Positions 1 to 4,704 of a stretch of 5,233 nucleotides of DNA are shown one piece after another; the stretch's first letter is position 1, and every line of letters begins with the position of its first letter. This DNA comes from Candidatus Omnitrophica bacterium 4484_49. Its GTDB lineage: Bacteria; Omnitrophota; Gorgyraeia; Kaelpiales; Kaelpiaceae. Below the pieces are notes generated by a model. It worked only from the letters and a program-made list of their open reading frames with translations. It was not told where the DNA came from and made no database searches. The DNA lies in NCBI GenBank assembly GCA_002085265.1, contig NATI01000068.1, forward strand, positions 1 through 5,233. The letters are read 5' to 3'. Position numbers and translations under genes: made by a program.

Positions 1-354
1 CGAACGATGTATCCCGGAAGCAAAGATATTACAGCTCTGGGAAAATATTTAAGGAAATTGGGATTGGATGAGCTTCCACAGTTGATAAATATAATAAGAG
101 GAGAAATGTCTTTGGTTGGACCTCGACCTGAAATTCCTGAGATTGTCAGTAGTTATACCTCCCGGGAGAAAGAAAGGCTTAAAGTGCCCCCGGGGCTCAC
201 AGGTTTATGGCAAGTATCTCCTTATCGGAAGGAGCCCATTCACCATCATCTGGAATATGATCTGGAGTATATAGATAAATCCTCTCCTTTATACGACCTT
301 AAAATTGTCGTTAAAACCCTGATGTGGTTCTGGAAGGGACTAACGACCAGTTAA
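1..354 (+). CDS. Polyprenyl-phosphate sugar-1-phosphate transferase, C-terminal part (5' partial)
   Basis: This is the C-terminal 117 residues of a bacterial sugar transferase (WcaJ/PglC-type polyprenyl-phosphate hexose-1-phosphate transferase). Members move a sugar-1-phosphate from a nucleotide sugar to undecaprenyl phosphate at the inner membrane, the first step of exopolysaccharide, capsule or O-antigen assembly. The frame is open from base 1, so the ATG at position 7 is an internal Met and the true start lies upstream. Visible family hallmarks are LDELPQLINIIRGEMSLVGPRPE (LDELPQ, then SLVGPRPE), PGLTGLWQV, and the closing YDLEYIDKSSPLYDLKIVVKTL block. The stretch after WQVS reads PYRKEPIHHH rather than the common GR-type continuation, which fits the subfamily with an I-H-x-x-L-E-Y-D-L-x-Y-I motif. 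The donor sugar cannot be told. Family assignment is firm; specificity is unknown. Confidence 0.93.
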   Translation, partial: RTMYPGSKDITALGKYLRKLGLDELPQLINIIRGEMSLVGPRPEIPEIVSSYTSREKERLKVPPGLTGLWQVSPYRKEPIHHHLEYDLEYIDKSSPLYDLKIVVKTLMWFWKGLTTS

Positions 355-368
355 TATTTCCTATTTTC

Positions 369-397
369 TTTACTTGTATTCGGTTATAGATTACAAT
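369..397 (+). promoter_or_regulatory. Candidate sigma70-type promoter upstream of the MscS-family gene
   Basis: TTTACT at 369-374 (4 of 6 matches to TTGACA) is separated by 17 bp from TACAAT at 392-397 (5 of 6 matches to TATAAT). The -10 box ends six bases before the ATG at 404, so transcription would start at or very near that codon. There is no Shine-Dalgarno sequence here. Such motifs arise by chance in AT-rich DNA, so this is tentative. Confidence 0.35.
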
Positions 398-403
398 TTA
401 GAT

Positions 404-1264
404 ATGAGTATGAAAGATTTGGTCTCATCTCCTTACTTTTTCAAAATCGCTCAAAGTGTTGTTTTTGTTTTTGTTGTTTATTTTCTCACCCTGCAGGCTG
501 TAAAAATTGTAAACCGTTCCGGTCTTGATCTCAGGACAAAACATAAAATTCGCAAGTTGATTCTGTATATATCAACTGCTGTTAATTTAATCATTCTAAG
601 TTTGATATGGGTTAAGAACATCAGGACTTTTTCCATCCTTCTAAGCGTTGTCGGTGCTGGTTTGGTCATCGCGCTTCAGGATGCAATTATGTGTGTGGCT
701 GGCTGGTTTATAATTTTGATTCGGAAGCCGTACGATGTTGGCGATCGTGTTGAGATAAGCGGAATAAAAGGAGATGTAATAGATATCCGGCTCTTTCAGA
801 CTACTCTTCTTGAGATCGGTAACTGGGTTAAGGATGAACAGAGCACCGGGAGGATAGTTCACGTCCCTAATAAAAACATATTTACATCTCCGGTATTTAA
901 TTATACCAGAGAATTTGAATATATCTGGAATGAGCTTAAAGTGGTAGTAACTTTTGAATCTAACTGGAAAAAGGCCAGAGATATTATGTTGAGTTTTGCC
1001 TCTGAAAAAGCAGAAGTTGTAAGGGAGAATGTCCGAAGAAAGATAAAGAAGATGTCCGAAAAGTATCTCATATTCTATGAGAAACTTACCCCTATAGTTT
1101 ATGTGAAGATTGTAGATCACGGGATAGAATTGTCGTTGCGGTATTTAACTACTGCTAAAAATCGCAGGAGTTCTGAAAGTGAACTAGCCGAGAATATTTT
1201 GGATAGTTTTCAGATGGAGTCCGATATTAATTTCGCTTATCCTACTTATAGAATTGTAAAATGA
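404..1264 (+). CDS. MscS-family mechanosensitive ion channel
   Basis: This is a small-conductance mechanosensitive channel-type membrane protein of 286 residues counted from the ATG at 404. Such channels open under membrane tension and release solutes during osmotic downshock. Three hydrophobic segments are visible: TM1 at about 12-36, TM2 at 52-70 and TM3, the pore helix, at about 76-106 (containing GAGLVIALQD). The MscS beta domain follows at about 108-168, with RKPYDVGDRVEI and GRIVHVPNKNIF, and then an alpha/beta cytoplasmic domain that includes a lysine/arginine-rich helix (RRKIKKMSEK). The length is close to E. coli MscS. The reading frame extends upstream to a TTG at 374, but neither start has a ribosome binding site. 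I prefer the ATG because ATG is commoner and a candidate -10 box sits inside the extension; a second ATG lies at 410. The stop codon overlaps the glgC start. The gated solute is unknown. Confidence 0.9.
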   Translation: MSMKDLVSSPYFFKIAQSVVFVFVVYFLTLQAVKIVNRSGLDLRTKHKIRKLILYISTAVNLIILSLIWVKNIRTFSILLSVVGAGLVIALQDAIMCVAGWFIILIRKPYDVGDRVEISGIKGDVIDIRLFQTTLLEIGNWVKDEQSTGRIVHVPNKNIFTSPVFNYTREFEYIWNELKVVVTFESNWKKARDIMLSFASEKAEVVRENVRRKIKKMSEKYLIFYEKLTPIVYVKIVDHGIELSLRYLTTAKNRRSSESELAENILDSFQMESDINFAYPTYRIVK

Positions 1265-2451
1265 AATCTACTATCCTTACCATGATAATGGCTGGAGGAA
1301 AAGGGGAAAGGCTTTATCCATTGACTAGAGATCGGGCTAAGCCAGCTGTTCCATTTGGAGGAATTTATCGTATAATTGATTTTGCCCTCAGTAATTGTGT
1401 CAACTCCGGGTTCCGGAGAATATGTGTTTTAACTCAATATAAATCACTTTCACTTATCAGACATCTTAATTTGGGATGGAATATATTTAACCGGGAGTTA
1501 GGAGAATTTCTGGAGATAATACCAGCCCAGCAGAGGATAGGGGAGGTATGGTATCGAGGAACTGCGGATTCCATCTATCAAAATCTATATAAGATAGATG
1601 ATGAAAGGCCCTCTCATGTTCTCATCTTAGCAGGAGATCATGTGTACAAGATGGATTATTCCAAGATGCTTGATTTTCATATTTTGAATAAGGCTGACCT
1701 TACACTGGGAGTGTTTAAGTTTGACAGACAGAAGGCAAAGGAATTCGGGGTAGTTATTTTAAACGATAGGCGAAGAATAAAAAGCCTAATTGAAAAACCT
1801 CAGGATTTATCTTCTTTTACTCAGCCCGAAGTTTATGTGTCCATGGGTATTTATATATTTAAATCTGAGATTTTGAAGAATGTTTTAGTCGCTGACTCCT
1901 GCAATGAAAATAGTGGCCATGATTTCGCCAGGGATATTATTCCCAAAATGCTTACTAGGTACAAGGTATATGGCTATGTATATAATGAAAATGAAAGTAA
2001 TAATTACTGGCGAGATATCGGAACTCTGGATGCTTATTATGAGGCAAATATGGAGTTGGTAAAACCCCGGACTAAGATAAATCTCCAGGATAAGAAGTGG
2101 CCCATCAGAACCTATCAGGAGCAATTTCCTCCCGTGAGAGTACTGAGGGTAAAAGATCAAGGGTACATCCGGGATTCCATAGTTTCTCATGGATGTATAA
2201 TAAAGGGAGGAATTGTGGAGAAGAGTGTGCTGTCTTATGGGGTTAATGTTGGCCCAGGAGCGAAAGTGTTGAACTCTGTTCTCATGGAAGGAGTTAAGGT
2301 AGGTAAAAATGCATTGGTGAAGAATGCCATCCTGGATAAAGATGTAAATGTTCCCCAGGGGAGCCGGATAACCCCTGAGATGAGAGACAAAAGAGAGAGA
2401 TTCTATTTCACTTCCCATATAGTAGTGGTGCCCAAAAGGGAGAGGTTATGA
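1261..2451 (+). CDS. glgC: Glucose-1-phosphate adenylyltransferase (ADP-glucose pyrophosphorylase)
   Basis: GlgC makes ADP-glucose and pyrophosphate from ATP and glucose-1-phosphate, the committed step of bacterial glycogen synthesis in the cytoplasm. The 396-residue protein has the full nucleotidyltransferase domain: AGGKGERLYPLT at 11-22, RAKPAVPFGG at 25-34, IDFALSNC at 39-46, AGDHVYKMDY at 124-133 (D126 matches the catalytic Asp of E. coli), IEKP at 177-180 (K179, sugar-phosphate binding) and YWRDIGTLDAYYEAN at 249-263. The C-terminal part, about 290-370, is a left-handed beta-helix built of hexapeptide-like repeats. The position of the E. coli fructose-1,6-bisphosphate lysine (K39) is Ile35 here, so allosteric control may differ. 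The ATG lies inside the stop of the upstream channel gene (ATGA overlap) with no clear ribosome binding site, pointing to translational coupling. No glgA, glgB or glgP is in the window. Confidence 0.97.
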   Translation: MKSTILTMIMAGGKGERLYPLTRDRAKPAVPFGGIYRIIDFALSNCVNSGFRRICVLTQYKSLSLIRHLNLGWNIFNRELGEFLEIIPAQQRIGEVWYRGTADSIYQNLYKIDDERPSHVLILAGDHVYKMDYSKMLDFHILNKADLTLGVFKFDRQKAKEFGVVILNDRRRIKSLIEKPQDLSSFTQPEVYVSMGIYIFKSEILKNVLVADSCNENSGHDFARDIIPKMLTRYKVYGYVYNENESNNYWRDIGTLDAYYEANMELVKPRTKINLQDKKWPIRTYQEQFPPVRVLRVKDQGYIRDSIVSHGCIIKGGIVEKSVLSYGVNVGPGAKVLNSVLMEGVKVGKNALVKNAILDKDVNVPQGSRITPEMRDKRERFYFTSHIVVVPKRERL

Positions 2452-2903
2452 TACGAAAAGCCAAAATAGAGGAGGTTCCGGTTGTACAAAATCTTATAAA
2501 TACCGAGGCTCAAAAAGGACATATTTTACCCCGCTCTTTAAGTTACCTCTACGAAAACATTAGAGATTTCTGGGTGGTAGAGGAAGATGGCCAGATACAG
2601 GGATGTGTAGCCCTCCATGTCGTATGGGAAGATCTGGCTGAGATAAAATCCCTGGTTGTAGATATGGTACGGAGAGGGCAGGGATTGGGGAAAAAGCTGG
2701 TAGAACAGGCGATAGAAGAAGCCAGGGACTACGGGATCAAGAAGATATTTGTTTTGACCTATATACCAGAGTATTTCCTCCAATTTGGATTTATCCCTAT
2801 TGACAAATCTCAACTTCCGCATAAAATCTGGTCGGAATGTATAAATTGTCCTAAATTCCCTAACTGTCAGGAATCAGCCATGCTTAAAGTTCTGGAGGGA
2901 TAA
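2448..2903 (+). CDS. Short ArgA-like GNAT acetyltransferase, probable N-acetylglutamate synthase
   Basis: This is a 151-residue single-domain GNAT protein. It resembles the stand-alone ArgA-type enzymes that acetylate glutamate (or glutamine) from acetyl-CoA to start arginine synthesis, without the amino-acid-kinase domain of E. coli ArgA. Supporting blocks are GHILPRS near 24-30, ENIRDFWVVEEDG near 36-48, the GCVALHV..EDLAEIKSLVV region at 52-71, and the acetyl-CoA pyrophosphate loop RGQGLG at 76-81 (R76-x-x-G79-x-G81). The tail LPHKIWSECINCPKFPNC contains a C131-x2-C134-x5-C140 cluster typical of this subfamily as I recall it. GGGAGAGG at 2438-2445 is a good ribosome binding site. The start ATG overlaps the glgC stop by four bases, and leuC follows after one base. 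The neighbouring leuC supports an amino-acid biosynthetic role. The substrate is inferred, not shown. Confidence 0.8.
   Translation: MIRKAKIEEVPVVQNLINTEAQKGHILPRSLSYLYENIRDFWVVEEDGQIQGCVALHVVWEDLAEIKSLVVDMVRRGQGLGKKLVEQAIEEARDYGIKKIFVLTYIPEYFLQFGFIPIDKSQLPHKIWSECINCPKFPNCQESAMLKVLEG
2894..2898 (+). promoter_or_regulatory. Ribosome binding site that fixes the leuC start
   Basis: GGAGG, inside the last codons of the acetyltransferase gene, lies six bases upstream of the ATG at 2905. It is twelve bases from the alternative in-frame ATG at 2911. The spacing favours 2905 and so a protein beginning MGMTIAEK. Confidence 0.75.
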
Positions 2904-2904
2904 T

Positions 2905-4185
2905 ATGGGGATGACTATAGCAGAAAAAATACTGGCGCGACATGCAGGAAGAAAGAAAGTTATACCTGGTGAATATATTCTGGCAAAAGTGGATTTATCT
3001 TTTGCTAATGATATCACAGCCCCTCTGGCTATAAAAGAATTTCAGAAACTGAATAAACCCATATTTTCCAGAACCAAAATTGCGCTTGTGCCTGACCATT
3101 TTACTCCCAATAAGGATATCCGTTCTGCCCATCAGGTTAAAATTGTGAGAGAGTTTGCTGACAAATTCAGGATAAGAAACTACTTCTCACAGGGAGAAGT
3201 AGGTATTGAGCATGCTCTTCTTCCGGAAAAGGGCTTGATAAAACCTGGAGATTTAGTAATAGGTGCTGATTCTCATACCTGTACTCATGGAGCTCTGGGG
3301 GCATTTGCTACTGGGATGGGAAGCACAGATATTGCATTTTCATGGTTATCAGGAAAATGCTGGATAAGAGTCCCTTCCAGTATTAAATTTATTTACAGGG
3401 GAAGACTCAAACGCTGGGTAACAGCCAAAGATATAATTCTTTTTACCATCGGTGATATTGGAGTTGATGGGGCTTTGTACAAAGTCATGGAATTCACTGG
3501 TCCCGTCATAGATGATATGGATATGGATGGGAGATTTACCCTGTGTAACATGGCGATAGAAGCGGGAGGAAAGGCAGGGATTATAAATCCTGATGACAAG
3601 ACTTTGGAATATCTGAAGGGCAAACTGAAATCAGATGAGATTCGGAAGTTAAAGAAGAAAATGGCTGAAATTAGAAGTGATGCTGATGCTCGATATTCTC
3701 AGATAAGGGAGTATAATTTGAGCGATTTACAGCCCGTGGTAGCATGTCCCCATCTCCCCAGTAATATCAAATTGGTGTCGGAGTTGAATAAGGTCAAGAT
3801 TGATCAGGCAGTTATCGGTTCCTGTACCAATGGCAGAATACAGGATTTGAGACTTGCTGCTAAGGTCCTTAAGGGAAAGAAGGTCCATAAAAATGTGAGA
3901 TTGTTGATATTTCCCGTTACACCTCAAGTTTATTACCAGGCGATGAAAGAGGGACTCATAGAGATATTTTTGAAAGCCGGAGGTGTGATTTCTCCTCCTA
4001 CTTGTGGTCCTTGTCTGGGAGGACATATGGGAGTTCTGGCGGAGGGGGAGGTAGCGATTGCTACTACGAATAGAAATTTCAGAGGAAGAATGGGACATCC
4101 TGATTCTCGTGTTTATCTTTCCAATCCAGCGGTGGCAGCTGCTTCAGCGATAAAGGGTAGAATTGCACATCCGGAAGAGTTATAA
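2905..4185 (+). CDS. leuC: 3-isopropylmalate dehydratase / homoaconitase family large subunit
   Basis: This is the large, iron-sulfur-containing subunit of an aconitase-superfamily dehydratase. In leucine synthesis it isomerises 2-isopropylmalate to 3-isopropylmalate together with the small subunit LeuD. The 426-residue length matches the short, archaeal-type LeuC/HacA branch rather than the roughly 466-residue E. coli type. Visible motifs are DITAPLAI at 36-43, GADSHTCTHGALGAFATGMGS at 120-140 (GADSHTCTHG core), GSCTNGR at 305-311 (C307), and PPTCGPCLGGHMG at 364-376 (C367 and C370); these three cysteines bind the 4Fe-4S cluster. TTNRNFRGRMGHP at 387-399 is also conserved. Large-subunit sequence alone does not separate isopropylmalate dehydratase from homoaconitase or methanogen-type homologues. 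No small subunit (leuD) lies within the 1 kb downstream that is visible. It is last in the compact mscS-like/glgC/GNAT/leuC set. Confidence 0.93.
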   Translation: MGMTIAEKILARHAGRKKVIPGEYILAKVDLSFANDITAPLAIKEFQKLNKPIFSRTKIALVPDHFTPNKDIRSAHQVKIVREFADKFRIRNYFSQGEVGIEHALLPEKGLIKPGDLVIGADSHTCTHGALGAFATGMGSTDIAFSWLSGKCWIRVPSSIKFIYRGRLKRWVTAKDIILFTIGDIGVDGALYKVMEFTGPVIDDMDMDGRFTLCNMAIEAGGKAGIINPDDKTLEYLKGKLKSDEIRKLKKKMAEIRSDADARYSQIREYNLSDLQPVVACPHLPSNIKLVSELNKVKIDQAVIGSCTNGRIQDLRLAAKVLKGKKVHKNVRLLIFPVTPQVYYQAMKEGLIEIFLKAGGVISPPTCGPCLGGHMGVLAEGEVAIATTNRNFRGRMGHPDSRVYLSNPAVAAASAIKGRIAHPEEL

Positions 4186-4220
4186 TATAATAAGTTTTGT
4201 GGGTGGAGAAAATTTTTTAG

Positions 4221-4248
4221 TGGAAATGATAAAATTTGTTGTTATAAT
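4221..4248 (+). promoter_or_regulatory. Candidate extended -10 promoter in the leuC-gatC intergenic region
   Basis: TGTTATAAT at 4240-4248 is a perfect TATAAT (4243-4248) with the extended -10 TGn element directly upstream. A weak -35, TGGAAA at 4221-4226 (4 of 6), sits 16 bp upstream of the -10 hexamer. Transcription would begin near 4255, about 30 bases before the GC-rich palindrome. This would make either a long leader for gatCA or a separate small RNA. It is among the best promoter-like strings I found in the window, but the region is very AT-rich. Confidence 0.45.
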
Positions 4249-4286
4249 AAAAATCAGTTCTTTAAAAATTTAGTCCGTTTTCATCC

Positions 4287-4366
4287 GAGGAGGCCCGGTA
4301 TCCCTGCCACAACCCCACGCCCGTGGCCAAGCCCCCTCCTCCACCCCCTATATACCGGGCCTCCTC
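4287..4366. repeat. 80-bp GC-rich palindromic element with 15-bp perfect arms
   Basis: GAGGAGGCCCGGTAT at 4287-4301 is the exact reverse complement of ATACCGGGCCTCCTC at 4352-4366. The arms enclose a 50-base, strongly C-rich loop. Within it, GCCAC (4306-4310) can pair with GTGGC (4323-4327); alternatively CCAC (4315-4318) can pair with GTGG (4323-4326). The element is about 70% GC, whereas both flanks are AT-rich, so it stands apart from its surroundings. Loosely similar strings flank it (GTTTTCATCC at 4277-4286 and GTTTTAATGCC at 4371-4381), a possible but unconvincing duplication. It may be a dispersed palindromic repeat, a structured RNA or a terminator. With a single copy in view, its repeat status is inferred. 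Confidence 0.7.
4302..4348 (-). other. Potential G-quadruplex-forming sequence on the minus strand
   Basis: The loop of the palindrome carries five C-runs of three to five bases on the + strand, at 4302-4304, 4313-4316, 4320-4322, 4332-4336 and 4344-4348. They are separated by 8, 3, 9 and 7 bases. On the minus strand these are G-runs with spacings that allow an intramolecular quadruplex, although two of the loops are longer than the usual seven-base rule. The + strand could correspondingly form an i-motif. Biological use is inference. Confidence 0.35.
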
Positions 4367-4384
4367 TTTGGTTTTAATGCCATC

Positions 4385-4413
4385 TTGATTTTTGAGAATG
4401 ATTATGTTATACA
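4385..4413 (+). promoter_or_regulatory. Candidate promoter directly upstream of gatC
   Basis: TTGATT at 4385-4390 (4 of 6 matches) is 17 bp from TATACA at 4408-4413 (4 of 6). A better -10 match, TACAAT at 4410-4415, overlaps it at a 19-bp spacing. The gatC ATG follows at 4420, and there is no Shine-Dalgarno sequence between. The layout is like that before the MscS-family gene and would give a leaderless or nearly leaderless gatCA mRNA. It is tentative because the matches are moderate. Confidence 0.4.
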
Positions 4414-4419
4414 ATTGCT

Positions 4420-4704
4420 ATGCAAATTTCAGAAGCGATAGTTAAACATACTGCTTATCTGGCAAGATTGAATTTAACACCTGAAGAGATATCTCTCTAT
4501 TCCCGGCAATTGACATCAGTTCTCAATTACATCCAGAAACTGAGAGAACTGGATGTGAAGAATGTCTCTCCCACATATCATGTCCTGAAACTCAAGAATG
4601 TATTCCGAGACGATGAAGTCAAAGAATCACTGGCGGTAGATAAAGTTCTGAATAACGCTCCTGAGAGGAAGGGTAACTTTTTTAAAGTTCCCAAGGTATT
4701 TTAA
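4420..4704 (+). CDS. gatC: Asp-tRNA(Asn)/Glu-tRNA(Gln) amidotransferase subunit C
   Basis: GatC is the small subunit of the heterotrimeric GatCAB amidotransferase, which converts Glu-tRNA(Gln) and/or Asp-tRNA(Asn) to the correctly charged forms. It acts as a belt that stabilises GatA and its contact with GatB. The 94-residue length is typical. The sequence follows the family closely: VKHTAYLARLNLTPEEI at 8-24, the helix with LTSVLNYIQKLRELD at 31-45, HVLKLKNVFRDDEV at 54-67, and the C-terminal NAPERKGNFFKVPKVF at 79-94. The start fits the usual N-terminus although no ribosome binding site is visible. The stop TAA at 4702-4704 abuts the gatA ATG, indicating coupled production of the two subunits. 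Confidence 0.96.
   Translation: MQISEAIVKHTAYLARLNLTPEEISLYSRQLTSVLNYIQKLRELDVKNVSPTYHVLKLKNVFRDDEVKESLAVDKVLNNAPERKGNFFKVPKVF

Larger units (their letters stand above)
4287..4375 (+). terminator. Possible intrinsic terminator between leuC and gatC
   Basis: Read on the + strand, the strong GC-rich stem ending at 4366 is followed by CTTTGGTTTT, with an interrupted T-run (TTT at 4367-4369 and TTTT at 4372-4375). This could end the upstream leuC transcript or a small RNA started near 4255. Against this, the 50-base loop is much larger than in ordinary intrinsic terminators and the T-tract is broken by GG. On the minus strand there is no T-run after the stem, so any terminator activity would be one-directional. 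Confidence 0.35.

Noticed and set aside
355..403. Possible terminator after the sugar transferase.
   Set aside because: The pyrimidine-rich spacer shows no GC-containing hairpin.
641..1120. Minus-strand open frame of 159 codons opposite the MscS-family gene, and another of 177 codons opposite glgC (1885-2418).
   Set aside because: Both are shadows of well-supported + strand genes and their translations show no recognisable domain.
4181..4191. Two overlapping TATAAT strings at the leuC stop codon.
   Set aside because: They lie in a TATAATATAATAAG repeat with no convincing -35, and the extended -10 site at 4240-4248 is better.
4210..4237. AT-only inverted repeat AAATTTT / AAAATTT after leuC, considered as the leuC terminator.
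   Set aside because: The stem is seven A-T pairs with a 14-base loop and no T-run at the right place, so it is too weak and is expected by chance in this AT-rich stretch.
4288..4293. AGGAGG, a perfect Shine-Dalgarno-like string in the left arm of the palindrome.
   Set aside because: No ATG, GTG or TTG lies at a working distance downstream, and the string is buried in the perfect stem.
4277..4381. GTTTTCATCC and GTTTTAATGCC flanking the palindrome, considered as a target-site duplication.
   Set aside because: The match is imperfect, gapped and T-rich, so I noted it in the element entry but do not call a duplication.
4266..4388. A short open frame through the palindrome, with a GTG at 4323 that would give VAKPPPPPPIYRASS and a few more residues before TGA.
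   Set aside because: It has no usable ribosome binding site at the right distance, the peptide is only about 21 residues, and the proline run simply reflects the C-rich loop.
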